Below, piece after piece: positions 9,315-17,479 of a DNA stretch of 64,000 nt. Source of the DNA: CAXNKG01 sp964202965 (GTDB lineage Bacteria; Acidobacteriota; Vicinamibacteria; Vicinamibacterales; UBA2999). The notes under the pieces were generated by a model. It saw only the letters and a list, made by a program, of their open reading frames with translations. It searched no databases and was not told the DNA's origin. Where the stretch lies: assembly GCA_964202965.1 (NCBI GenBank), contig CAXNKG010000002.1, forward strand, positions 1-64,000, in the 5' to 3' direction. Both the position numbers and the translations under genes were made by a program. The first letter of the stretch is position 1. The number at the start of each line of letters is the position of its first letter.

Positions 9315-10004
9315 ATGACTACGTATCGACTCTGGGCCACGGCCGTCGCCGTGGCGCTGTTGGTTGCTGCCGGGCCGCTGGTCCGCGCGCAGCAGCCATC
9401 GGACGAAGCGAAGCGCGTCCAGGAGGCGGCCACGGTCTTCGGCGAGATCATGTCGGCCGAGGACCAGGCCATCCCGCGCGCCATTATGGGCAAGGCGGCC
9501 GGCATTGCGATCTTCCCCAACACGATCAAGGCCGGGTTCATCGTGGGCGCGATGCGCGGACGCGGGATCATCAGCGCGCGCAACAACGGCGTCTGGTCGG
9601 CACCGGCGTTCATGACGCTCACCGGAGGCAGTATCGGACTGCAGATTGGGGGACAGGCCGCGGATCTGGTCCTCGTCATCAACGAGGGCCGCGGCCTCGA
9701 GACGCTCGTCTCCAACCAGTTCAAGCTCGGCGTGGACGCGGCGGTGGCCGCCGGGCCTGTCGGCCGCGACGCGCAGGCCTCAACCGACCTGCAGCTCAGG
9801 GCCCAGATTCTCAGCTACTCGCGGTCGCGGGGCCTGTTCGCCGGCGTGACCGTCAACGGCAGCACAATCCGTCAGGATCGCGACGCGAACCAGCGGTTCT
9901 ACGGCAAACCGCTCGATACAAAGCAGATCATCTTCGGGGCTGGGTCAGGGTCCCCCGCGCCGGTGCCGGCGTGGATCGCGGCGCTGCAGAAATACGCGCA
10001 GTAG
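9315..10004 (+). CDS. SYLF-domain (YSC84-like) lipid-binding protein
   Basis: A 229-residue secreted protein. Residues 1-25 form a signal peptide (cleavage near VRAQQ). The SYLF/Ysc84 domain follows: IPRAIMGKAAGIAIFPNTIKAGFIVG, GVWSAPAFMTLTGGSIGLQIG, then ILSYSRSRGLFAGVTVNGS and a C-terminal YGKPLD. SYLF domains bind phosphoinositides in eukaryotes; bacterial members are periplasmic with no firmly known role. It begins 3 bases after the DUF1501 stop and probably belongs to the same transcript. Downstream lies the left arm of the GxxExxY inverted repeat. Confidence 0.9.
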   Translation: MTTYRLWATAVAVALLVAAGPLVRAQQPSDEAKRVQEAATVFGEIMSAEDQAIPRAIMGKAAGIAIFPNTIKAGFIVGAMRGRGIISARNNGVWSAPAFMTLTGGSIGLQIGGQAADLVLVINEGRGLETLVSNQFKLGVDAAVAAGPVGRDAQASTDLQLRAQILSYSRSRGLFAGVTVNGSTIRQDRDANQRFYGKPLDTKQIIFGAGSGSPAPVPAWIAALQKYAQ

Positions 10005-10040
10005 GAAGGGGAGTGGCCGTAGCCTCGTTGCTCCGTTGGG

Positions 10041-10124
10041 GGCCTCCGTTTGGGACCTCCGTGGAGGGGGCGGAGGGAACGGGACGAGATCACAGGAGGA
10101 ACGGGGGAACGGAGGCGAACGGAG
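10041..10124. repeat. Left arm of long inverted repeat flanking the GxxExxY gene
   Basis: About 84 bases rich in GGAACGGAGG-type words. Its inner part, GATCACAGGAGGAACG then GGAACGGAG and CGAACGGA, recurs inverted at 10674-10770 with only a few mismatches, and similarity extends outward through ACGGGAC and GGAGGGG. The arm starts 36 bases after the SYLF stop. Confidence 0.85.
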
Positions 10125-10236
10125 AGTTTGCCGTACTCGTCGCCGTTCGACGGACGACGTTTCTGCGCTTTCGCGAAGGAGCTCGCTAGAACTCACCGGA
10201 ATTCCGCCGGCGCGTTGATTGCTCCGGGCGTTGTTG

Positions 10237-10668
10237 ATGCTCGCAGAAGCGCCATTCAACACACTCACCAGCCAGATCATTTCAGCCGCAATCGACGTCC
10301 ACCGGGCACTGGGACCCGGCCTTCTTGAATCGACGTACTCGTCCTGTCTGAAATTCGAGCTGACGACTCGCCAGTTGCGCTACACGACTGAGCGGCTTAT
10401 TCCGATTGTTTATAAAGGAAGGTTGCTCGAAGGCGGGCACCGCGTCGATCTGATTGTGGAAGATACGGTCGTTGTCGAGATCAAATCAGTGGAGCGTCTC
10501 GTGCCGGTCCACCAGGCGCAGCTTCTGACGTATGTAGGACTGACCGGATGTCCCGCGGGGCTGCTGATCAACTTCAACGCGCCGAAACTGGTCGAGGGCG
10601 TCAAGCGCGTCATCAATCCACGCCATCCGATCAACTCCGCTCCCTCTGCTCCCTCCGTTCCAACCTGA
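10237..10668 (+). CDS. GxxExxY protein (PD-(D/E)XK-like)
   Basis: A 143-residue protein of the GxxExxY family. The naming motif is at residues 28-34 (GLLESTY). A nuclease-like PD-(D/E)XK signature follows, Asp71 in HRVDLIVED and Glu81-x-Lys83 in VVEIKS, then QAQLLTYVGLTGCPAGLLINF. The ATG at 10237 was preferred over a TTG 18 bases upstream. The C-terminus is low-complexity (SAPSAPSVPT) where the frame runs into repeat-like sequence. Function is unknown; members occur in multiple copies in many Acidobacteria, Verrucomicrobia and Bacteroidetes. The gene sits alone between two inverted-repeat arms and looks like an inserted unit. Confidence 0.88.
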   Translation: MLAEAPFNTLTSQIISAAIDVHRALGPGLLESTYSSCLKFELTTRQLRYTTERLIPIVYKGRLLEGGHRVDLIVEDTVVVEIKSVERLVPVHQAQLLTYVGLTGCPAGLLINFNAPKLVEGVKRVINPRHPINSAPSAPSVPT

Positions 10669-10673
10669 TGAAT

Positions 10674-10770
10674 TCCGTTCGTCTCCGTTCCTTCGTTCCT
10701 CCTGTGATCGTGTCCCGTTAACTCCGTCCCCTCCAACGGAGGCCTCCAACGGAGCCTTCCAACGGAGGCC
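10674..10770. repeat. Right arm of long inverted repeat flanking the GxxExxY gene
   Basis: The reverse complement contains GATCACAGGAGGAACG, GGAACGGAG and CGAACGGA in the same order and spacing as the left arm, and continues through ACGGGAC and GGAGGGGACGGAG. The outer 35 bases hold three near-direct copies of CCTCCAACGGAG. The arm begins 5 bases after the gene's stop. Confidence 0.85.
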
Positions 10771-10792
10771 GCCGATTACCCTGAAGACCCAG

Positions 10793-11677
10793 TTATGAGG
10801 GGTAGATGGCGCGAAGCGCGGACTCGAGCGCGGGGTAGGTGAAGTCGAATCCCCGCTCGTGCGCCTTCTCTGGAAACACGCGCTGACCGGTGAGAATCAT
10901 CTCCGCCATCTCTCCCAGCACGAGACGGACCGCGAAGGCGGGAGCAGGCACGAGCGCCGGACGGTGCAGGGCCTTGCCGAGGGCGCGGGCGAACTCAGCA
11001 TTCGTCACCGGATTCGGCGAGGTGACATTGAGCGGACCGGCAATAGCGTTCAACAACGCCCACCGGACCATCGCGACCCAGTCGTCGAGGTGGATCCACG
11101 ACAGGTACTGCGTACCCGGACCAATCGGGCCGCCGGCGAAAAACCGGAAGGGGAGCGCCATTTTCGGCAGCGCCCCATCGTTCGGTGCGAGGACGACGCC
11201 GGTGCGAAGCAGGACGACGCGCGCTTCCGGTCCGGCCGCGAGTGCCTCTTTTTCCCATGCCTCGCCGAGGCCGGCGAGAAATCCGCCGCCGGGCCGGCTC
11301 TCTTCGGTCAGCGGTTCGTCGCCGTGCGGACCGTAGATGCCTATTGCCGATCCGCTCAACAGCACCGGCGGGATCCGTCGGACGCTCTTCATGGCCGCCA
11401 CCAGCGTGCGGGTCGAGCGCACGCGGCTGTTCCACATGTCGCGCTTGTGGGTGGCGGTCCAGCGGCTGTCGATCGGCGCCCCCGCCAGGTTGATCACGGC
11501 ATCGGCATCTTCCATGACGTGCGCCCAGGCCGTGATCGATCCGTATGGGTCCCAGGCGAGGTGGTGGATTTGCGTGACTTTGCGCGTGAGCACGGTGACC
11601 GTGTGGCCGTCGGCGCGGAAGGAATCGGTCAGGGCAGAGCCGAGGAACCCTGATCCGCCAGCCATGACGATGCGCAT
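10793..11677 (-). CDS. TIGR01777-family NAD(P)-dependent epimerase (YfcH-like)
   Basis: The 294-residue extended short-chain dehydrogenase-like protein has the N-terminal dinucleotide motif GGSGFLG at residues 7-13, NLAGAPIDSRW, LLSGSAIGIYGPHGDE and the C-terminal DUF1731 region (LVPAPAFAVRLVLGEMAEMI, then ALE-type end). Family members (YfcH, SDR39U1) are putative nucleoside-sugar epimerases of unknown substrate. The ATG at 11677 is directly before the Rossmann strand; the 12-codon upstream extension was rejected. It is divergent from the TetR gene with 59 bases between starts, so the TetR operator may also affect it. Confidence 0.88.
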   Translation of the reverse strand: MRIVMAGGSGFLGSALTDSFRADGHTVTVLTRKVTQIHHLAWDPYGSITAWAHVMEDADAVINLAGAPIDSRWTATHKRDMWNSRVRSTRTLVAAMKSVRRIPPVLLSGSAIGIYGPHGDEPLTEESRPGGGFLAGLGEAWEKEALAAGPEARVVLLRTGVVLAPNDGALPKMALPFRFFAGGPIGPGTQYLSWIHLDDWVAMVRWALLNAIAGPLNVTSPNPVTNAEFARALGKALHRPALVPAPAFAVRLVLGEMAEMILTGQRVFPEKAHERGFDFTYPALESALRAIYPS

Positions 11678-11724
11678 GTGTAGCGATCGTATCGCGGCTT
11701 GACAGCGGGACACGTCCCGGATTA

Positions 11725-11744
11725 TTAACTAACCGGTTGGTTAA
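11725..11744. promoter_or_regulatory. Palindromic TetR-type operator overlapping the regulator's start
   Basis: TTAACTAACC-GGTTGGTTAA is a 20-bp dyad with 9 of 10 pairs matched, centred between 11734 and 11735. It has the size and AACCGGTT core common to TetR-family operators and covers the TTG start of the adjacent tetR gene. It lies between the efflux operon and the divergent epimerase gene, so autoregulation by the encoded repressor is likely. Confidence 0.75.
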
Positions 11745-12378
11745 TATCAGGACGCGGAAGCGTCGCGCCCGGGGAGATTCCCAGGCCGCCGTCTTCCAGG
11801 CCGCAGCCCAGGAATTCGCCGAGCGCGGGTACGACGCCGCCCGGGTGGATCGTATTGCCCTCCGGGCCCGCGTCAACAAGGCGATGCTCTACTACCACTA
11901 CGCCAGCAAACAGGCGCTCTACCTCGAAGTGCTGCGCGAGATGTTTCGCGCGGTGGGCGAACGGGTGAGAACCATCGCCGACGAGCCCGGCGCCGCCGAC
12001 GCCAAGATCGAGGCGTGGGTCGAAGCGCTCGTCGAGGAAGCGGCCGCGCGGCCCTGGTTCCCGCCGATCATGCTCCGCGAACTCGCCTCCGGAGCCGTGC
12101 ACATCGACGACGCCACCTTCGAGACGATGAACGGGGTCTATCTGGGGGCGCGCGACATCATCGTTCAGGGACAGCGCGACGGGCTGTTTCGCGACGCGGA
12201 TCCCCTGCTCACGTATCTGACGATCCTGCCGTCGATTCTCATGTTCTTCGCGCGCCAGCGCGTCGTGTCGCAGCGGCGGAGCGTGCAGGGACTCGCCGCG
12301 GCGGCGCCGCGCCAGACCGGCGAGTTCATCCGGCACATGCAGCTGTCGGTCCGCGGCATCCTGCGAAAGGACGTATGA
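11737..12378 (+). CDS. TetR/AcrR-family transcriptional regulator (CecR-like position)
   Basis: A 213-residue regulator. The N-terminal HTH spans about residues 15-60: AAAQEFAERGYDAARVDRIA then VNKAMLYYHYASKQALYLEV. A variable ligand-binding domain follows, including FPPIMLRELASG. The only in-frame start before the HTH is the TTG at 11737, inside the operator; a TATTAA at 11723-11728 suggests a leaderless or nearly leaderless transcript. It is the first gene of the efflux operon and overlaps the next by ATGA. As in the E. coli cecR-ybhGFSR operon, it probably represses its own operon until an effector binds. Effector unknown. Confidence 0.9.
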   Translation: MVNIRTRKRRARGDSQAAVFQAAAQEFAERGYDAARVDRIALRARVNKAMLYYHYASKQALYLEVLREMFRAVGERVRTIADEPGAADAKIEAWVEALVEEAAARPWFPPIMLRELASGAVHIDDATFETMNGVYLGARDIIVQGQRDGLFRDADPLLTYLTILPSILMFFARQRVVSQRRSVQGLAAAAPRQTGEFIRHMQLSVRGILRKDV

Positions 12379-13379
12379 CGAACACAACCATCGGTCTCGC
12401 ACTTGGCCTGGGCCTGGCCGCCTCGGCCTGCGCTCCAGAGCCGCCGTCGAACACGCTTCGCGTCTCCGGGCATGTCGAGGCCACGGAGGTCCAGGTGTCC
12501 GGCGACGTCGGCGGCCCGCTGCTGGAACTGCGGGTCTCGGAAGGCGACCGCGTGGCCGCGGGCGACGCCATCGCCCGGCTCGGGACGCGCGACGTGGAGC
12601 TGCAGCTCGATCGCATGCGGGCCGACCGGGCCGCCGCCGATGCGCAGCTGCGGTTCATCCAGCGCGGTCCCCGGCCTGAGGATGTCCGGCAGGCGGAAGC
12701 GCAGGTCGATGCGGCGCGCGCCGATGCCGCCGCCCTGGCGGCCGATCTCAAAGCGGCCGGGACGGACCTGGCGCGGTTCGAGAGCCTGCTGGCCGTCAAC
12801 GCCGGCTCGCAGAAACAGCGCGATGACGCGCAGGCGCGGGTCGATATCGCGCGCGAGCGCGAGCGTGGCGCCCGCGACCGGGTGCGGGCCGCGGGCGAGG
12901 TCGTCGCGCGGCTTCAGGCCGGAGCCACGACTGAAGAAATCGAGGCCGCGCGCGCACGGGTCGCCTCGGCGGACGCGCAGATCGCGGTGTTCGAGAAGAC
13001 ACGAACAGATGCGGCGATCACATCGCCCGTCAGCGGTGTCGTGACGCAAACACTGGTCGAGGCAGGGGAGGGCGTCGCTCCCCGCGCGCCGCTGGTCATC
13101 GTCACCGATCTGGATCACGCATGGGCGAACCTGTTCGTGCCCGAGCCTGCCATGCCGCGCATCTCGCTCGGCCAGCCGGCGATCGTGATCACCGATGCCG
13201 GCGACCGGATCGAAGGCACAGTCACCTATCTCTCTCCTCAGGCCGAATTCACTCCGCGCAACGTGCAGACCGCCGACGAGCGATCGAAGCTGGTCTATCG
13301 CATCAAGGTCAGCGTGGACAACAGCGGCGGCATCCTGAAGCCAGGCATGCCCGTCGATGCCGAGCTGACGCTGCCATGA
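12375..13379 (+). CDS. HlyD/YbhG-type periplasmic adaptor subunit
   Basis: This 334-residue membrane-fusion protein starts with a short hydrophobic leader ending in ASACAP (possible lipobox, Cys19, though position -3 is weak). The biotinyl-lipoyl-like half is VSGHVEATEVQVSGDVGG; a long Ala/Arg/Glu-rich coiled-coil hairpin spans about 75-200; the second lipoyl half is ITSPVSGVVTQTLVEAGEGV; a beta-barrel end follows. It bridges the inner-membrane ABC transporter to the TolC-type channel. Overlaps of 4 bases on both sides put it in the efflux operon. The resemblance to YbhG (a single hairpin adaptor) is by layout. Confidence 0.9.
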   Translation: MTNTTIGLALGLGLAASACAPEPPSNTLRVSGHVEATEVQVSGDVGGPLLELRVSEGDRVAAGDAIARLGTRDVELQLDRMRADRAAADAQLRFIQRGPRPEDVRQAEAQVDAARADAAALAADLKAAGTDLARFESLLAVNAGSQKQRDDAQARVDIARERERGARDRVRAAGEVVARLQAGATTEEIEAARARVASADAQIAVFEKTRTDAAITSPVSGVVTQTLVEAGEGVAPRAPLVIVTDLDHAWANLFVPEPAMPRISLGQPAIVITDAGDRIEGTVTYLSPQAEFTPRNVQTADERSKLVYRIKVSVDNSGGILKPGMPVDAELTLP

Positions 13380-14107
13380 GCGCGGCCATCGACCTGGCCG
13401 GCGTGTCGAAGCGTTATGGACGGACTCCGGCGCTCGACAACGTGTCGCTGACCGTGCAGCGGGGTGAAATGTTCGGCCTGATCGGGTCGGACGGCGCGGG
13501 GAAGACCACCCTCATTCGCCTGATGTGCGGCCTGCTGCGCCCCGATGCCGGCCGTGTGCAGGTACTGGGGCGGGATCCGGTGGCTCAGCATCGGCAGACG
13601 ACCGAGCGCGTCGGGTACCTGTCGCAGCGGTTCAGCCTCTACGGCGACCTGACGATCGACGAGAACATCGCGTTCCTGGCCGCGATTCATGGCGTCGATG
13701 ACTTCGAATCCCGCCGGCGCCAGCTTCTCGACATGACGCAGCTGACGCCATTTCGCGACCGCCTCGCGGACCGGCTGTCGGGCGGCATGAAGCAGAAGCT
13801 GGCGCTCATCTGCACGCTCGTGCACGAGCCCGAGCTGCTGGTGCTCGATGAACCGACCACCGGCGTCGATCCGGTCTCGCGCCGAGAGTTCTGGAAGCTC
13901 CTGTCGGAGTTTCTCGCGCGCGGCATCACGATCGTGATGTCGACGCCCTATCTCGACGAGGCCGAGCGATGCACGCGCGTCGCGCTGCTGCACGACGGGC
14001 GCCTGCTGGCGAGCGACGAACCCGCGACGCTCCGCGCGTTGCTCCCTGGCGCCGCATCGCTCGAGGACTTTTTCATCAGCCGTCTTACTTCGGACACACC
14101 ATCATGA
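13376..14107 (+). CDS. ABC transporter ATPase, first of two (YbhF N-half-like)
   Basis: A 243-residue ABC ATPase with Walker A GSDGAGKTT (Lys43), Q-loop region YLSQRFSLYGDLT, signature LSGGMKQKLALI, Walker B LLVLDEPTTGVDP and a switch region where the usual His is replaced in STPYLDEAERC. It powers the ABC-2 permeases encoded downstream. In E. coli YbhF both ATPase halves are fused; here they are separate genes on either side of the TolC gene. The reading frame overlaps both neighbours by 4 bases. Confidence 0.92.
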   Translation: MSAAIDLAGVSKRYGRTPALDNVSLTVQRGEMFGLIGSDGAGKTTLIRLMCGLLRPDAGRVQVLGRDPVAQHRQTTERVGYLSQRFSLYGDLTIDENIAFLAAIHGVDDFESRRRQLLDMTQLTPFRDRLADRLSGGMKQKLALICTLVHEPELLVLDEPTTGVDPVSRREFWKLLSEFLARGITIVMSTPYLDEAERCTRVALLHDGRLLASDEPATLRALLPGAASLEDFFISRLTSDTPS

Positions 14108-15432
14108 CCAGCTCACGAATCGCCGTCGCTCTCGTGCTGCTCCTCGGGACTGCGGTCCGGGCGCAGGAGGGGCCACCGATCCGGCTGTCGCTCGCGGACG
14201 CGACGGCACGGGCGGTCGCCGCCAGTCATCGCCTTGCCGAGGCCCGTGCGCGCGCCGGCGTGGCCGACGCCGCGGTCAACGTCCGCCAGCTGGCCGACCA
14301 TCCGGTGGTCGGCGCGACGGCGGCCTACACCCGCACCAATCACGTGACCGAGTTCGCGGTGCCGGGGCCAACCGGTGCCCCGCGCGTGCTGTATCCGGAT
14401 GCCCCGAACAATTACCTGACACGCCTCAACCTGCAGTGGCCGATCTACACCGGCGGCCGCGCCGACATCCTCGAACAGGCGGCTCGCGCCGACGCGTCGG
14501 CCGCTGCGGCCGATGTGGCCGTCACCGAAGCCGACCTGCGCCTCGAAGTCGCCCGGGCGTTCTGGGCGCTGGTGACCGCGCAGGCGACGGTCGCTGTGCT
14601 GGACCAGGGCCTGGTGCGGACGCGCGCCCACCTGAATGACGCGCGCGAGCGGATGAAGGCCGGGCTCGTCCCGCCGAATGAAGTGGCGACGGCAGAGGCC
14701 CGGGAATCGCGGCAGCGCATGCTGTCGATCGAAGCGAGCAATCAGCACGCGATGAGCTCGGCGGAGCTGGCGCGGCTGACGGGGGTCGACCTCGGTCAGG
14801 CCATCGAACCGGCGGCCGTCCTGGAACCGGCGGCGCCAGACGGTGTCGCCACGTCGACGCTCGCGGACGCCCGGTCGCTCCGCCACGAGCGCCGGGCGCT
14901 CGAGCAGCGGATTGCCGCGGCCGATCTGCAGCAGCGCGCGGCCGCCGCGGGGTCGCGCCCGATCGTTGCCGTGACGGGCGGCGTCGATTACGGCCGGCCG
15001 AACCCGCGCATCTTCCCGCGCGCCGACACGTGGAACGAGTCCTGGGACGCCGGCGTCTCGGTCGCGTGGTCGTTATGGGACGGCGGCCGTACGCGGGCGG
15101 AGGCGCTGCAGGCCGGCAGCGCCGCCGCCGCCGCGCGGCAGCGGCTGGCGGAGTTTGATTCGGTCCTGTCGCTCGAGCTGCGGCAGCGGGTGCTCGAGAT
15201 CGACTCCGGCCGCGCCGCGGTCGCCGCCGCGGCGGATGCCGTGAACGCTGCCGCCGAGGCGCGCCGGGTCGTGAACGAACGCTATCGAGCGGGCGTGGCA
15301 ACGCAGACCGACGTCCTCGACGCCGACGGCGCGTTGCTTCAGGCCGAGCTCGATCGCACCCGGGCGCTCGCCGGCGTGCGGTTCGCCGAGGCGCGCCTCG
15401 CCCGCGCATCCGGCCGCTCGATGCCGCGATGA
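14104..15432 (+). CDS. TolC-family outer-membrane efflux protein
   Basis: The 442-residue protein has a cleavable signal peptide (about residues 1-21, ending AVRAQ), then two internally similar OEP repeats: IRLSLADATARAVAASHRLA near the start, and DAGVSVAWSLWDGGRTRAEALQ in the second half. Both halves have the long Ala/Arg/Glu-rich helices that form the periplasmic tunnel. It would provide the outer-membrane exit duct for the adjacent ABC exporter. Start overlaps the first ATPase gene (ATGA) and its stop overlaps the second ATPase gene, so all subunits are translated together. Confidence 0.92.
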   Translation: MTSSRIAVALVLLLGTAVRAQEGPPIRLSLADATARAVAASHRLAEARARAGVADAAVNVRQLADHPVVGATAAYTRTNHVTEFAVPGPTGAPRVLYPDAPNNYLTRLNLQWPIYTGGRADILEQAARADASAAAADVAVTEADLRLEVARAFWALVTAQATVAVLDQGLVRTRAHLNDARERMKAGLVPPNEVATAEARESRQRMLSIEASNQHAMSSAELARLTGVDLGQAIEPAAVLEPAAPDGVATSTLADARSLRHERRALEQRIAAADLQQRAAAAGSRPIVAVTGGVDYGRPNPRIFPRADTWNESWDAGVSVAWSLWDGGRTRAEALQAGSAAAAARQRLAEFDSVLSLELRQRVLEIDSGRAAVAAAADAVNAAAEARRVVNERYRAGVATQTDVLDADGALLQAELDRTRALAGVRFAEARLARASGRSMPR

Positions 15433-16355
15433 ACGCCATCGAAGTCACCGACCTGACGCGCCGGTTCGGCGCGTTCACCGCCGTCGACCGGCTGACGTTC
15501 AACGTCGGCCAGGGCGAGATCTTCGGCTTTCTCGGTGCCAACGGTGCCGGCAAATCCACGACGATCCGCATGCTGTGCGGCCTGCTGCGGCCCTCTTCGG
15601 GGAGCGCACGGGTAGGTGGCGTCGACGTCGGCGCCGACCCTGAGGGCGTCAAACGGCGCATCGGCTACATGTCGCAGCGCTTCTCGCTGTACGAGAAGCT
15701 GACGGTCGACCAGAACATCGCATTCTTCGCCGGCGTCTACGGCCTCTCCGGCGCTCGGCGTGCCGCGCGCCGCGACTTCGCGCTGGAGATGGCGGGCCTT
15801 CGCGGCCGCGAGTCCATGCTGACGCGCGCGCTCTCCGCGGGGTGGCGGCAGCGCCTCGCCTTGAGCTGCGCGATCCTCCACGAGCCGCCGATCGTCTTTC
15901 TCGACGAGCCGACCGGCGGCGTCGACCCGCTGTCCCGCCGCCGGTTCTGGCTCCTGATTCGCGACCTCGCGGCCCACGGCACAACCGTGCTCGTGACGAC
16001 GCATTACCTCGACGAGGCCGAGCACTGCCACCGGGTCGCCATCATCACGGCGGGGAAGCTGGCCGCGCTCGGCACCGTGCCCGAGTTGAAGTCGGTGTTC
16101 ACAGGCCGTTCGATTCTCGAGGTTCGGACCGCGAAGCCGATGGAGGCGATGCGGCGGCTCGAGGCCATGCCCGAAGTCGAGAAAACCAGCGTCTTCGGCA
16201 CCGCCGTCCATGCGGTGCTGCGGACCCAGGACCTTCTGCCCGGCACCGTGGAGTCCCGACTGGCGAGCGGCGGCCTGCCCGCCACCTGCGCGGCGGTGGC
16301 GCCATCCCTCGAGGACGTCTTCCTCGATATCGCCGAGCGGAGTGTCGCGTCGTGA
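15429..16355 (+). CDS. ABC transporter ATPase, second of two (YbhF C-half-like)
   Basis: A 308-residue ABC ATPase: Walker A GANGAGKST (Lys42), YMSQRFSLYEKLT, signature LSAGWRQRLAL, Walker B IVFLDEPTGGVDPLSRR and H-loop TTHYLDEAEHC. A C-terminal extension of about 70 residues (VRTAKPMEAMRRLEAM through APSLEDVFLDIAE) is typical of drug-exporter ATPases. The signature is LSAGW in place of LSGGQ, a substitution also seen in YbhF-like halves. It overlaps tolC upstream and the first permease downstream (GTGA). It probably forms a heterodimer with the first ATPase. Confidence 0.92.
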   Translation: MNAIEVTDLTRRFGAFTAVDRLTFNVGQGEIFGFLGANGAGKSTTIRMLCGLLRPSSGSARVGGVDVGADPEGVKRRIGYMSQRFSLYEKLTVDQNIAFFAGVYGLSGARRAARRDFALEMAGLRGRESMLTRALSAGWRQRLALSCAILHEPPIVFLDEPTGGVDPLSRRRFWLLIRDLAAHGTTVLVTTHYLDEAEHCHRVAIITAGKLAALGTVPELKSVFTGRSILEVRTAKPMEAMRRLEAMPEVEKTSVFGTAVHAVLRTQDLLPGTVESRLASGGLPATCAAVAPSLEDVFLDIAERSVAS

Positions 16356-17479
16356 CCAGTGCCGGTGCCGTCGCGCTCAAGGAGTTCAGGCAGATCGCCA
16401 GGGACCGGCGGACGCTCCTGATCCTGCTGTTCGTCCCGGCGTTCTTCCTGCTGCTCTATGGATACGCACTCAGCTTCGACATCCGCAACATCCCGCTGGC
16501 GGTGTACGACCAGGACCGCAGCAGCGCGAGCCGGGAAGTCGTCTCGACGTTCGTCAATTCCGGCTATTTCCTGCTCGTCGCCGATGTCGCGGACGACGAC
16601 GAGATCGTGCGGCTGCTGGATGCGGGAGACGCGCGGGCGGCGCTCGTCATTCCAGCCGGGTTTGCCCGAGACGTGCGGACGGCTTCGCCCACGGCGCTCC
16701 AGATCATCATCAATGGTGACAACGCGAATACCGCCACGACGGTCGTCGGGTACGCGCTCGGGCTGGTCAGCGCGACCTCGACCCGGTACGAGATTCAGGC
16801 GCGGCTGGCGTCACCGTCCGGTCCGCTCCTCACCGCCGAGACGCGCATCTGGTACAACCCCGAGCTTCGCAGCACGTTGTTTCTCGTGCCCGGCCTCCTC
16901 GCCTACATCGCGATGCTGACGGCGGTCGTCTCGACCGCGCTCTCCATCGTGAAGGAAAAAGAAGCCGGGACGATGGAGCAGGTGCGCATGGCGCCGATCG
17001 GCCCGCTGCCGTACGTCGCCGGCAAGACCGCGCCGTATTTCGTGATTTCCCTCGCGTCCGCCATGGCGATCGTCGGCGCCTCGATGTTGCTCTTCGGCCT
17101 TCCGATGCGCGGGTCGTGGGTGATGCTCGTCGCGGCGATCTCGCTGTTTCTCGTGGGCGCGCTGGCATTCGGCGTCCTGATTTCCACGCTGGCCGAGACG
17201 CAGCAGGTCGCCTTTCAGCTGGCCGTGCTGACGTCGTACCTGCCGACGCTCATGCTCTCGGGCTTCATTTTTCCGATCTCCAGCATGCCCGAGGCGCTCC
17301 AGACCATTACCTACGCCGTGCCCGCGCGATACTTCCTCGCGATCCTGCGCGGTATCGTGCTCAAGGGCACCGGCGCGGCGGTGTTCTGGCAGGAGCTGGC
17401 CGCGCTGGCGATGTTTGCGATGGTGGTCCTGTCGCTCGCCTCGCTTCGGCTTCGCCGCGAGTGGAGCGTGGGGCGATGA
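16352..17479 (+). CDS. ABC-2 type permease, first of two (YbhS-like)
   Basis: The 375-residue integral membrane subunit has one N-terminal membrane helix (LLILLFVPAFFLLLYGYALS), a large periplasmic loop (about residues 50-165, with DQDRSSASREVV and WYNPELRST), then five helices and the ABC-2 signature region LSGFIFPISSMPEALQTITY. It moves substrate with its paralogue under ATPase drive. The start is the GTG at 16352, overlapping the ATPase stop (GTGA); the much longer frame upstream is a shadow of that gene. Confidence 0.92.
   Translation: MTSAGAVALKEFRQIARDRRTLLILLFVPAFFLLLYGYALSFDIRNIPLAVYDQDRSSASREVVSTFVNSGYFLLVADVADDDEIVRLLDAGDARAALVIPAGFARDVRTASPTALQIIINGDNANTATTVVGYALGLVSATSTRYEIQARLASPSGPLLTAETRIWYNPELRSTLFLVPGLLAYIAMLTAVVSTALSIVKEKEAGTMEQVRMAPIGPLPYVAGKTAPYFVISLASAMAIVGASMLLFGLPMRGSWVMLVAAISLFLVGALAFGVLISTLAETQQVAFQLAVLTSYLPTLMLSGFIFPISSMPEALQTITYAVPARYFLAILRGIVLKGTGAAVFWQELAALAMFAMVVLSLASLRLRREWSVGR

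Noticed and set aside
8471..10189. 572-codon plus-strand frame across DUF1501 and SYLF
   Set aside because: It crosses two recognised genes in another frame and ends in the inverted-repeat arm; Arg/Gly-rich shadow.
10219..10236. TTG start at 10219 for the GxxExxY gene
   Set aside because: The ATG at 10237 gives the usual short N-terminus before the conserved helix.
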